A stretch of 64,000 bases of DNA. Origin: Aliishimia sp963678085. Lineage in GTDB: Bacteria > Pseudomonadota > Alphaproteobacteria > Rhodobacterales > Rhodobacteraceae. The notes beneath the pieces were generated by a model that had not been told where the DNA came from, made no database searches, and was given only the letters and a program-made list of their open reading frames with translations. Position numbers and translations under genes: made by a program. Below are positions 51,490 to 60,055 of the stretch, one piece after another. How positions within the stretch are numbered: position 1 is the stretch's first letter; each line of letters begins with the position of its first letter. The DNA lies in assembly GCA_963678085.1 (NCBI GenBank), contig OY782680.1:1674001-1738000 (forward strand). The letters are read 5' to 3'.

Positions 51490-52533
51490 TTATATCTCGG
51501 CGCCCAGCCATCTCACCCAGCGACCATGAAAATCGGCGCGCCCCAAGGGGATTATCTGCCCGACGGGCCAGATCTGCAAGGTAATCGCAGCGCCGCCTTG
51601 CTCTTCTGGATCAGTGTCGGCCTCTAGCTGCAGCCAGGCAAGGGGCCGCGTTTCATTTGCCTTTGCTCCTGCGGCCTCAAATAAGGCGCGCCCCTTGGCT
51701 TGAGCCTCTTTGGGAAAATACTGCCAAGCAATGGTGTTTTGAACAAGATGCAGATGGCCCTCAGGAGCTGCATCAAGACGCGTGGCCAACCACTCAATTG
51801 CATCGCCGGCATCCACCAGGGCAGGGCCCGCAGCTGCCGCTGCGCGCGTATTGGCCAATCTTTCTGGCTGATCCGCCCAGAGATATGCCGCTAGCCGCAA
51901 CAAATCCTCTGGATTTGTTGGATCTTGCGGCCGTAAATCCACCCCGCGCCGCTCTGCAATAACGGGCGCCGCCTGCGGCGGCGCGGGCCCACTCCAATCC
52001 GGGGTGAGCGTTATAAGGGCCTCTTGAGGCCCGATATGCCAATCGGAGGCCTGGATCGCAAAGCGATCCCATAGCAAGTTCAGCCCTCCAGAGGCCCCAA
52101 GTTCACTGAGCACAAATGGCAAATCAAAGCGAGCGCGAAGCGCTCGCGCCCCCGGAATCAGCGCCGCGGAGCGGCGCAGCTCGTTTGTTTGGGGTGGGCT
52201 GTCAATCCAGGCCGTTAAGAAGGCGTCTTCTGTATGAAGCGCATCTATGATGCGCATCCGAAACCTCGCATCCTCGGGCTTGTGTGGTGGATAAATCTCG
52301 GCAAGTCCCGCTCGGTTTTGCAATCGCAGAGCATGCAGCCCGCCTGCGATGCGCAAGGGCAGAGAGGCCCCGTTGGGGCCGATATCTCCGCTGAACGTCG
52401 CGCATTTTTCGGCAAGCTTTGTATCGTTGGGCCAGTTCGCAACTAAAACCCGCAAAAGCCGCGCCATAAAGGGAGAGCCAAGCGCTAGGCATTGCGAAGC
52501 CTGAGCGCGAAATGCATATGTAAGCCCTCTCAT
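51490..52533 (-). CDS. DUF2332 family protein
   Basis: Protein of 347 residues. The N-terminal AFRAQASQCLALGSPFMARLLRVL, the central GASGGLNLLWDRFAI and the C-terminal TIAWQYFPKEAQAK match the DUF2332 family, whose fold suggests a SAM-related or nucleotide-binding protein, but no catalytic motif is clear. It overlaps the pth stop by 4 bp, so it is downstream of pth in one unit. Confidence 0.82.
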   Translation of the reverse strand: MRGLTYAFRAQASQCLALGSPFMARLLRVLVANWPNDTKLAEKCATFSGDIGPNGASLPLRIAGGLHALRLQNRAGLAEIYPPHKPEDARFRMRIIDALHTEDAFLTAWIDSPPQTNELRRSAALIPGARALRARFDLPFVLSELGASGGLNLLWDRFAIQASDWHIGPQEALITLTPDWSGPAPPQAAPVIAERRGVDLRPQDPTNPEDLLRLAAYLWADQPERLANTRAAAAAGPALVDAGDAIEWLATRLDAAPEGHLHLVQNTIAWQYFPKEAQAKGRALFEAAGAKANETRPLAWLQLEADTDPEEQGGAAITLQIWPVGQIIPLGRADFHGRWVRWLGAEI

Positions 52534-53204
52534 TTGAAGCGATCCATTAGCTTTTGCATGGGCGAGCGGGTGTCCTCAGCTTCGACGTCAGGTGGATTGG
52601 GGGGGCGTGGATTGAGGCCTCCCGTGCTGGGGCGCTGTGGAGCGGCGCGCAGGGCGACCGCATTGAGAAACTTGCCCCCATCGCCCAACGCCAGCTCAAT
52701 TGCGCCATCCGAGACCCCGGTCAGAACATCCTCAAGCCAGCCCTGATCCGCCTTGGCAAAATCGCGCAGCACATAGCCCGGCACCGCATCCTTATGCCCA
52801 GGATGCCCAACCCCAAGGCGCACCCGCGCGTAATCCGGCCCTATATGCCCATGCACCGAGCGCAGCCCATTATGGCCCGCATGCCCGCCGCCCAGCTTGT
52901 ATTTCACCTTAGCCGGGGCCAGATCAATTTCGTCATGCAGAACAATCACGCTTGAGGGCTCCAGCTTATAAAACCGCATGGCCTCGCCCACCGACTGGCC
53001 TGAGCGGTTCATGAAGGTCTCCGGCTTTAACAGCACCACCTTTTCAGAGCCGAGCCGCCCATCCGCAATCTGCCCCTGAAACTTGGATTTCCAGGGTGAA
53101 AACCCGTGATCTAAGGCTATACGATCAACAGCCATAAACCCAATATTATGCCGGTTCCCCGCATATTTCGCCCCCGGATTGCCCAGCCCAACAATGAGTT
53201 TCAT
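52530..53204 (-). CDS. pth: peptidyl-tRNA hydrolase
   Basis: Cleaves peptidyl-tRNA released from ribosomes. Motifs: VGLGNPGAKYAGNRHNIGF (His of the active site at about 22), KPETFMNRSG, LHDEIDLAPAKVKYKLGGG and GHAGHNGLRS. ATG 53204 with GGAG 6 bp upstream. The 224 residues are longer than the usual 185-195; the extra C-terminal 35 residues (RPSTGGLNPRPPNPP) are proline-rich. Normally next to rplY, but here a DUF4303 gene on the other strand lies between. Confidence 0.95.
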   Translation of the reverse strand: MKLIVGLGNPGAKYAGNRHNIGFMAVDRIALDHGFSPWKSKFQGQIADGRLGSEKVVLLKPETFMNRSGQSVGEAMRFYKLEPSSVIVLHDEIDLAPAKVKYKLGGGHAGHNGLRSVHGHIGPDYARVRLGVGHPGHKDAVPGYVLRDFAKADQGWLEDVLTGVSDGAIELALGDGGKFLNAVALRAAPQRPSTGGLNPRPPNPPDVEAEDTRSPMQKLMDRFK

Positions 53205-53334
53205 ATCCCGCTCCAATGACGCACGCGCAGCAAAAAGACGATTGAACGATGCCTGCCACCGTTACACTATCCAGCGGTTCAGACGCAATCGCCGAGAGCA
53301 CTTTCAGTACTTGTATCATGAGGTGTGGTCGCTA

Positions 53335-54033
53335 ATGTCAGATTGGGGCCCTGAACCTACAGATACCGAAAAGAGTATGGGTGTCGGCATTGCTCTACAC
53401 ATTACCGATTATTGCAGCCTTATAGCGGTTGGCTTATGGGAAATGAAGACGGCTTGCGTGTGGCCATACGGTGATGGGAGAGACACTAGATTGGATCAAT
53501 CAGAAACGGCCTTCAAACTATTGTCTGAGTGCATTTCTGACGCTGCCCGTGCAGCATTTGACCAGCTTCGGATCGCCCACCCGGAAACATTTTATTATTT
53601 TGCACTTATAACGTCAGGCGAGGCTTTTGCCCCGTGGCCTTCTGCTTGGTCCGAGGAAGCGCTTGAACAGGCTTGTCGTGCTGATCCTGAGCCGGATGAG
53701 GCGCGTCATTTGCTAAGATGGTCTTATGCTGACTCACCTTATTGCGGCTTTGGTGAAGAATGCTTCACTAAAGTCAACGAGTTGTTTGAGCGACGATTTT
53801 CACTAGATGACCTGTCTGAACAAGCGGCAGATGTGGAGTATCAATTTCGACTTGATGCAATGGAGGACGCTATGGTGCGGCTGGATAATGAGTGCTTTTT
53901 CGGAAAGGGTGAAGTCCGCGAGAAGTGTATGATACATGTTGAAGTCATGCCACCGGACCAGACAAACGCCGAGCGTGCAATTCGAATGAACTCGGGTGTA
54001 GCTCTGACGCATTGGTTAAGGGACAATACTTAA
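53335..54033 (+). CDS. DUF4303-like protein
   Basis: Protein of about 232 residues. FYYFALITSGEAFAPWPSAWSEEAL, RWSYADSPYCGFGEECFTKVNEL and NLDDLSEQ-type segments correspond to the DUF4303 pattern, which is seen in orphan genes and in toxin-immunity loci. The start is uncertain; ATG 53335 is used, because earlier starts lie within the pth region. The gene is lower in GC and codon use than rplY and pth, which it separates. It ends at the shared terminator of rplY. Confidence 0.65.
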   Translation: MSDWGPEPTDTEKSMGVGIALHITDYCSLIAVGLWEMKTACVWPYGDGRDTRLDQSETAFKLLSECISDAARAAFDQLRIAHPETFYYFALITSGEAFAPWPSAWSEEALEQACRADPEPDEARHLLRWSYADSPYCGFGEECFTKVNELFERRFSLDDLSEQAADVEYQFRLDAMEDAMVRLDNECFFGKGEVREKCMIHVEVMPPDQTNAERAIRMNSGVALTHWLRDNT

Positions 54034-54161
54034 ACCGAATTTTGTTTATATACTTAACACCCCCCAAAACCCGAATTTTGGTGTGTGATTTTCCCTTTTG
54101 TCCATCAACTTATCCGAAAATCGGTGCCCTCTTTTCGGGTAGATGGGGTATAAATAACAAA

Positions 54162-54189
54162 AAGCCCCCGAAGCTGCCTTCGGGGGCTT
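54162..54189. terminator. bidirectional terminator between rplY and the DUF4303 gene
   Basis: AAGCCCCCGAAG (54162-54173) pairs perfectly with CTTCGGGGGCTT (54178-54189) round CTGC. Both flanks are A/T runs, so it can end rplY (leftward) and the DUF4303 gene (rightward). Confidence 0.9.
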
Positions 54190-54218
54190 TTGTGTTGAAC
54201 AAAACGTCAGGGGGCGGG

Positions 54219-54830
54219 TTAGGCCTCTTCTTCTTCGGCTTCATTATCCGCTGAGCGCAGGCCGGAGGGGGCCGAGATATTGGCCACAACGAAGTCGCGA
54301 TCGATTGTGGGTTTGGCGCCTTCGGGCAGGCTCACAGAAGAGATCGTGATCGTGTCACCAACTGCAAGGCCGTCCAGATCCACAGTAATCTTTTCCGGGA
54401 TATCGCCGGCGATCACGCTTAGCTCGACTTCGGGGCGCACAACGGTCAGAACGCCGCCGCGCTTGATGCCGGTGCAGGTTTCTTCGTTGATGAACTCAAC
54501 CGGGATGAACAGGTTCACGCGCGAGGTGCGGCGTAGGCGCATCAGGTCGATATGTGTGGGCAGGTCTTTGACCACATCGCGCTGCACATTGCGGCAGATC
54601 ACGCGCACATCCTCTTGGCCCTCAACCTTGAGGTTCCAGAGCGTGGACATGAAGCGACCCGCTTTAAGTTTTTGCAGCAGCTTGTTGAACGGGATGTTGA
54701 TTGGTTGCGGGTCTTTCTCGCCACCATATACAATCCCAGGTACCATTCCCGCGCGGCGGGCTTGACGAGCGGCGCCCTTGCCTGTCCCCGTGCGGACCTG
54801 GGCTTCGAGATCAGGTATCTCACCAGCCAT
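54219..54830 (-). CDS. rplY: 50S ribosomal protein L25 (general stress protein Ctc)
   Basis: 5S-rRNA-binding protein of the long (Ctc-type) form, 203 residues. N-terminal RTGTGKGAARQARRAGMVPG, LWNLKVEGQEDVRVICRNVQRD, and the added C-terminal domain from RVNLFIPVEFINEETCTG onward. ATG 54830 has AGGAGAC upstream. Ends in an acidic tail (EAEEEEA). Confidence 0.94.
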   Translation of the reverse strand: MAGEIPDLEAQVRTGTGKGAARQARRAGMVPGIVYGGEKDPQPINIPFNKLLQKLKAGRFMSTLWNLKVEGQEDVRVICRNVQRDVVKDLPTHIDLMRLRRTSRVNLFIPVEFINEETCTGIKRGGVLTVVRPEVELSVIAGDIPEKITVDLDGLAVGDTITISSVSLPEGAKPTIDRDFVVANISAPSGLRSADNEAEEEEA

Positions 54831-54979
54831 AGTCTTGTCTCCTAAATATAAAACACGGCCCGCCTCCAAGGCTGTCGAGCCGCCATGAGAGCGCGCATAT
54901 AGACTGGAAAGCTGAGTCTGAAAAGAGTTTATTTGCGCTAGCGCCTTGAAGCCCTGTCAAACCCATGCCACGGGGTCTT

Positions 54980-56128
54980 ATGTCTGTTTTGCAAGATATC
55001 GCCCTGTCGCGCCGCCCTATGAGCGTGCTTTTCGCTATTGGAGTGATTTGGGGCAGCTATTCGGCGCTTGTGCCGCCCGTTAAGGCCGGGATTGGAGCCT
55101 CTGATGCGCTATATGGGCAGCTCATGTTGATCGCCTCCTTTGGGGCGCTTAGTGCGATGTTTCTTGCGCCAAAGCTGCTGTCGCTGATCGGGCCAAGGGC
55201 GGTTGCGCTGGCCGCATGTGCCATGTTTGCGGGGTTTTGGCTCGTGGGGCTGGCGGGATCTGCTTTGCTCTTTTGTATGATCATGGTGCTGACAACAGCT
55301 GGGACCGGCGTCGCGGATGTGCTGGCCAATGCGGAGATTTCCGAGATTGAGGCCCGCTCGAACCGTGAGTTGATGAACCTCAACCATGGGATCTACTCGC
55401 TGGCTTTTGCGCTGGGGGCGATCTGCACTGGGCTCATGCGGGATGCGGGGCTTAGCGCGCCTGTCATCTTGAGTCTCTATTTTGCGCTTGGATGCAGCCT
55501 GTGCGCCCTGATCTACCTCTTCCCTTCGGCTCTTAAGCGGCAAGATGAACAAGAGGCGCGCTCCGCCCCTGTGCCTTGGGGGGTTATCCTGCTGGGCGGC
55601 GGCGTGGTCCTGGCGGCGTTTTTCTCCGAAGCGGCGACCGAGGGCTGGTCTGCCCTACATCTTGAACGCACCCTTGGGGCTACGGCCGCGCAAGGGGGGA
55701 TCGGCCTGGCGATTTTTGCCAGCGCCATGGCGGCAGGGCGGTTCTTGGGGCATGTGGTACAGCGCAAAGTGCCCGCAATCCTTTTGCTTGGCATGGCCTG
55801 CACCGTAGCTGGCCTGGGCCTTATCTTGGTTGGGCTTGCTCCTACCGTGTATGTTGCCTTCCTGGGGTTTGGCTTGGCCGGGCTCGGTGTTTCGGTGGTG
55901 GTGCCACTGGCGCTAAGCTTGGTGGGACGCGCTGTGGAGCCTGATGTCCGTGTGATGGCGATCAGCCGCGCAACGGCCATGGGCTATGCTGCCTTCTTTT
56001 TCGGGCCCTCGTTGATGGGCTGGGTGTCCGAATATTTCGGGCTGCGCAATTCCTTCCTGATGGTGAGTGCTGTGTTGATATGCGTTGGGCTTTTCGTAAT
56101 TCGTGCGATTATGCGTGTGTTCCGATAG
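54980..56128 (+). CDS. MFS transporter
   Basis: Polytopic protein of about 382 residues with 12 hydrophobic segments, in two sets of six around a central loop LKRQDEQEARSAPVPW. The motif around GQLMLIASFGALSAMFLAPKL is the first-half MFS pattern. ATG 54980 with GGGG is preferred over 54965. Typical sugar/drug-type MFS of the Rhodobacterales; substrate unknown. Not clearly part of the polysaccharide cluster that starts about 520 bp later. Confidence 0.88.
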   Translation: MSVLQDIALSRRPMSVLFAIGVIWGSYSALVPPVKAGIGASDALYGQLMLIASFGALSAMFLAPKLLSLIGPRAVALAACAMFAGFWLVGLAGSALLFCMIMVLTTAGTGVADVLANAEISEIEARSNRELMNLNHGIYSLAFALGAICTGLMRDAGLSAPVILSLYFALGCSLCALIYLFPSALKRQDEQEARSAPVPWGVILLGGGVVLAAFFSEAATEGWSALHLERTLGATAAQGGIGLAIFASAMAAGRFLGHVVQRKVPAILLLGMACTVAGLGLILVGLAPTVYVAFLGFGLAGLGVSVVVPLALSLVGRAVEPDVRVMAISRATAMGYAAFFFGPSLMGWVSEYFGLRNSFLMVSAVLICVGLFVIRAIMRVFR

Positions 56129-56652
56129 GGCTGCGGAGTTTTCGAAGTGGGAAGGGTCGCCTTCTAACATCGCGCGAACGGTTGATTTGATGCAAGAGAT
56201 TGCACGCGGCACGGTTGCGGTTGGATTAATTACCTGAGGGTTTTGTTTAGGCGATTAGTCGTTATAGAACAGCGATCTCGTCGAAGCGTTTATCCAAGGG
56301 GTGTAAGGCGCGATTGCTTTGCAGCTGTCATGATCTTGATTGGTGGCGAGGGATCCGTGCCGTTATGAACTTGTCACATTCGGGATCTATACGCCGGGGG
56401 CGCATCTGAACGGCAACCGGGCCGTGGTGGCGGCGTTATGTGCCGAAAGGATTTGAGTACTCTCTTCGCCGCGCAACTGTTGCGAGAGGCGCGGCAAAAA
56501 ACCTCGGACTTCAAAATTTTCCCTTGTTTGCGCGCGCAGCATTTGTTACCGCTCAAAATTGAGCGATGTGGGGACTTCTGTCAGCATTGTTATTCCACCC
56601 AGCAAGACGCCCTATGGGCGGGTCTTGTGCGGTAGCTTGAGAAAATCTCAAA
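56129..56652. other. 524-bp gap ahead of the polysaccharide cluster
   Basis: No gene is supported here. Elements seen: a GCCGCGC/GCGCGGC inverted repeat near 56470-56495; palindrome CGCTCAA-AA-TTGAGCG at 56550-56565; hairpin CAAGAC...GTCTTG at 56602-56628; and a palindrome at 56637-56651. It is likely the regulatory region of the EPS regulator. Confidence 0.5.
56637..56651 (+). promoter_or_regulatory. palindrome overlapping the regulator start
   Basis: TTGAGA-AAA-TCTCAA ends one base before the ATG at 56653; another palindrome with TTGAG arms (56550-56565) lies about 87 bp upstream. A possible binding site for autoregulation. Confidence 0.4.
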
Positions 56653-57015
56653 ATGACAGCCAAGCGCACTAAGATGCAGGAGGACACGCATTTTCGCGTG
56701 CTTCGCTTGCTGCAAGAGAATCCCGAAATGTCCCAGCGGCAGTTGGCGGAGGCCGTCGGGATCAGTGTTGGGGGCATGCATTACGTGCTGAACGCCCTCA
56801 TCGATAAAGGGCTTGTGAAGCTCGGGAATTTCACGGCTGCGGAAGATAAGCGCAGATATGCCTATGTCCTGACGCCCAAAGGGATAGCGCAAAAGGCGGC
56901 ACTGACACGCGCGTTTTTACTGCGAAAGATGGAAGAGTACGAGGCGCTCAAGGAAGAGATTGCAGCGCTAAAGGCAGAGGTGCCCGAAAAAATCCCCGAA
57001 TCCACACAGCACTGA
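56653..57015 (+). CDS. EPS-associated MarR-family transcriptional regulator
   Basis: Winged-helix regulator of 120 residues of the MarR-EPS group found at exopolysaccharide loci. The recognition-helix region is LQENPEMSQRQLAEAVGISVGGMHYVLNALIDKGLVK and the wing KRRYAYVLTPKG; helix KMEEYEALKEEIAALKAEV ends it. It resembles residues 1-100 of the Sat-CysC fusion at 19496. ATG 56653 lies behind a palindrome. It heads the polysaccharide cluster but 170 bp separate it from ugd. Confidence 0.88.
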   Translation: MTAKRTKMQEDTHFRVLRLLQENPEMSQRQLAEAVGISVGGMHYVLNALIDKGLVKLGNFTAAEDKRRYAYVLTPKGIAQKAALTRAFLLRKMEEYEALKEEIAALKAEVPEKIPESTQH

Positions 57016-57184
57016 AAGTGCAGTTGTAGACTATCGAATGGCAGCGCTCTCACCGATCGAATTGAGCGTGAGGTTTTGCACGCCCCGTCCCGCCAAAATT
57101 GGCTGACTCACTTTAGATGATTGTCGGGTGCAACTGGTTGAAAGCGAAAATTAACATGAAAAACTCAGAAGGGCTTTCTCGAAA

Positions 57185-58351
57185 ATGAAGATTGCAGTTG
57201 TTGGCCTCGGCTATGTCGGCTTGTCGAATGCTGTCATTTTGGCTCAATCAAACACCGTTGTCGCAGTGGATCTATCTTCACAGCGCGTGGCAATGGTGAA
57301 TGATGGAAAAAGCCCCATAGTGGACGCCGAATTACAGGACTATCTAACGAATAAGAAGTTGGACTTGTCCGCAACGACCGATTTGATCGCTGCCGTTAAA
57401 GGGGCTCGGTACGTTGTAATTGCAACTCCTACCGATTACGATCCAACGTCCAATTTTTTCGACACGTCTTCCGTCGATACTGTTGCCAGAACTGTGCTGG
57501 AAACAGATAAAGATGCGGTGGTCGTGATTAAGTCAACTATTCCAGTTGGCCATGTGCGCAAACTCCGGGCCCAATTAGAGAGCGATAGGATCTTGTTCAG
57601 CCCAGAGTTTTTGCGGGAAGGGCGTGCTCTTTATGATAACTTAAATCCCAACCGCATCATTGTCGGCGAAGAAAGCGAAAGAGCGAGTGAATTTGCCAAG
57701 CTCCTGGCAGATGGGGCTGAGGCGCAAGGCGTTCCGATTATTCATACCGGCCTCGAAGAGGCAGAATCGATAAAACTATTCTCCAATACATATCTCGCAA
57801 TGCGCGTTGCCTTTTTCAATGAACTCGATAGCTACGCTTTGGCGGGGGGGATGGACAGTCGTCAGATCATTGATGGAGTCTGCCTGGACCCACGCATTGG
57901 AAGTCATTACAATAACCCATCTTTTGGCTACGGGGGCTATTGCCTCCCGAAAGACTCGAAACAAATGCTGGCGAATTTTTCAAGTGTTCCGCAAAATGTT
58001 ATTCGCGCTATTGTCGATGCTAACCGAACCCGCAAGGATTTCCTCGCAGATCATATTTTGGCGATGAATCCCACCGTCGTTGGTATTCACCGGCTCGTAA
58101 TGAAGGCCGGGTCTGACAATTTCCGTCAATCGGCCATCCAGGGGATTATGAAGAGGATCAAAGCCAAAGGCATCGAAGTGATCGTTTATGAGCCCGAGCT
58201 CAAAGATGAGTTGTTCTTCAATTCGCGTGTTATTCGCGATCTTGCGGCTTTCAAGGCTGAGGCGGATTTGATTGTGGCTAATCGCATGTCTGGTGAGCTA
58301 GAGGATGTGCGCGATATTGTCTTTACCAGGGATCAATTCGGTGAAGACTGA
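57185..58351 (+). CDS. UDP-glucose 6-dehydrogenase-type nucleotide sugar dehydrogenase
   Basis: NAD-dependent enzyme of 388 residues making a UDP-uronic acid for polysaccharide synthesis. NAD-binding GLGYVGLSNAVILAQ at the N-terminus, the catalytic cysteine in FGYGGYCLPKDSKQML (about residue 253), and the C-terminal dehydrogenase domain are intact. The length is that of the short Ugd type (as in enterics). UDP-glucose or UDP-ManNAc could be the substrate. Overlaps the flippase gene by 11 bp. Confidence 0.9.
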   Translation: MKIAVVGLGYVGLSNAVILAQSNTVVAVDLSSQRVAMVNDGKSPIVDAELQDYLTNKKLDLSATTDLIAAVKGARYVVIATPTDYDPTSNFFDTSSVDTVARTVLETDKDAVVVIKSTIPVGHVRKLRAQLESDRILFSPEFLREGRALYDNLNPNRIIVGEESERASEFAKLLADGAEAQGVPIIHTGLEEAESIKLFSNTYLAMRVAFFNELDSYALAGGMDSRQIIDGVCLDPRIGSHYNNPSFGYGGYCLPKDSKQMLANFSSVPQNVIRAIVDANRTRKDFLADHILAMNPTVVGIHRLVMKAGSDNFRQSAIQGIMKRIKAKGIEVIVYEPELKDELFFNSRVIRDLAAFKAEADLIVANRMSGELEDVRDIVFTRDQFGED

Positions 58352-59696
58352 CGCGGCAGGTGAATCTGGGCTAGAGGATCGGCGCCAGGCCCGCAATCGG
58401 AGCCTTCGGCTGGCGCTTATGACGACAGTCATTGCGCGGATGTCGGGTGTATTGCTGCAGGTGGTAAGCCTTCCGATCGCCGCGATGCAATTGGGCCCAG
58501 CCGGGTTTAGCATTTATGCCATGCTCGGGTCGCTCCTGGCGGCGATGACATTGTCCAATCTGGGTATAGGACGGGCAACAACCCTTCACATGTCGCGGGC
58601 TTTGGCGATTGGAGAGATGCGCACTAGCCGTGAGCTGTTTCTTGCCTCGCTCAGCGTGGTTCTTGTTATTGCGACGAGTGTGAGCGCTTTGGCGGTTCTT
58701 CTGATCCTGATGACGCCGTTGCTTCCCTTGGTCTTTGCACAGCATCTCGAGCAGCTTCCCGCGCCGGTCGGCCCGGCCCTATTTGTCTGCTTCGTGCTAC
58801 TGGCAACGCAGCTGCTTTTGGTTTTTGAGGCGGCACAACTTGCCCAACAACGCCAACATCGCCTGAATATTGCACTTGGGGCAGGAACATTTGTTGCAGC
58901 GGTCTCGGTGTGGCTTGTTGCCAATACAAGCCCGAGCGTTCTGAATATCCTGCTTGCAGTGCATATGCCGGTCATCATGGTACGTGCGTTTAATGCGGCA
59001 GGTGTGTGGATCGACATTTCTCCCCGACGTGAAGATTTTGTGGTTGCCTGGACCCATATGCGCGACGTCTTGAAAGATGGGTTGAGGTTTGTATCTGGGA
59101 CCACTGTTCCGAATTTCCTATGCCACGCGTTCAGCGTTCTCGCAGTCGGACTTTTTGCTACTCCCTTGGCCTCTGCATCATTTGCGGCGGTCATGAACGC
59201 TATCATTCTAGCAACATCGGTTAACAACCTTATCGTCACTCCCTTGAGCGGGGCCATTCCTGAGGCACACCAAAGCGGCGATTACGCATGGTTGCGCAAA
59301 GCCGTCATACGCATGTTCGGCGGAAGCTTCGTCTGTGGCTTCTTTGTCTTTCTCGTCTTTGCCATCACAGGCGAACCTCTCTTCGATCTTTGGTACGGCG
59401 GCACTCTCGCCCCCCAAGGGCCCGAGCTTTTAGGGGCTGGCTTGTATTTTTTGGTCTTGTCTATCGAAGTCTCAAACTTTACTTATCTTTCAAACACAGG
59501 GCTTTTGCACGGGGCTTCTCGTGCGCTGCTGATCAAGGCGATTTGTTCTGCAATCTCGGTTCTTGTTGTGGCCTATTTTGGTCATTTTTCTCTCGTTTTC
59601 TGGGTGCTACTTGCGAACAATATTGTATTTGCGTTGATCCCACATTCGGTGATGACGATAGCCGCTTTGCGGCGGAACCCTGTGCATGAGCACTGA
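58341..59696 (+). CDS. Wzx-like polysaccharide flippase
   Basis: Membrane protein of 451 residues with 12 or so helices, of the MATE/MOP-related oligosaccharide flippase type, which moves lipid-linked repeat units across the inner membrane. A short cytoplasmic N-terminus precedes the first helix (RMSGVLLQVVSLPIAAM). GTG 58341 overlaps the ugd end, with AGGGA 8 bp upstream. The position among sugar genes supports the call; sequence identity in this family is always low. Confidence 0.85.
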   Translation: MKTDAAGESGLEDRRQARNRSLRLALMTTVIARMSGVLLQVVSLPIAAMQLGPAGFSIYAMLGSLLAAMTLSNLGIGRATTLHMSRALAIGEMRTSRELFLASLSVVLVIATSVSALAVLLILMTPLLPLVFAQHLEQLPAPVGPALFVCFVLLATQLLLVFEAAQLAQQRQHRLNIALGAGTFVAAVSVWLVANTSPSVLNILLAVHMPVIMVRAFNAAGVWIDISPRREDFVVAWTHMRDVLKDGLRFVSGTTVPNFLCHAFSVLAVGLFATPLASASFAAVMNAIILATSVNNLIVTPLSGAIPEAHQSGDYAWLRKAVIRMFGGSFVCGFFVFLVFAITGEPLFDLWYGGTLAPQGPELLGAGLYFLVLSIEVSNFTYLSNTGLLHGASRALLIKAICSAISVLVVAYFGHFSLVFWVLLANNIVFALIPHSVMTIAALRRNPVHEH

Positions 59697-60055
59697 GCGA
59701 ATCTCCTAGCGCTTCACAATGGAATCGGATCTATCTTTCTGCGCGCGACCCCTGCGCCATGCCGGAAATTGACAGGCATTGGCGCGCCATCGCTCCTTTA
59801 ATTCCGGGTTGGACCTGCTCGGGGGCGCTTACTCAATCATCTCTGCAAGTTGGGCAAGACCTGGATATTGGATGTTTTCGGGTTCATTTAGGACCGGTCC
59901 GTCACCGCAGCGCGAAAGTGCTGATAAAGGAAATCAATTGACAGCCCCCTCAAGAAGCCGCGCTATGACCCTGGAGCAAGAGCTGTTCGATTGGGCAATG
60001 ATGCGGGCCGATGGGGCTTCGTCGCAATTATGAAAGTCGCACTGGAGAGCGCTGC
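59697..60055. other. 359-bp gap inside the polysaccharide cluster
   Basis: Several short open frames are present (for example MTLEQELFDWAMMRADG, 59964-60033), none with family-like sequence. It may hold a decayed gene between the flippase and the first glycosyltransferase. A GGAGAG site for the next gene lies at its end. Confidence 0.45.
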
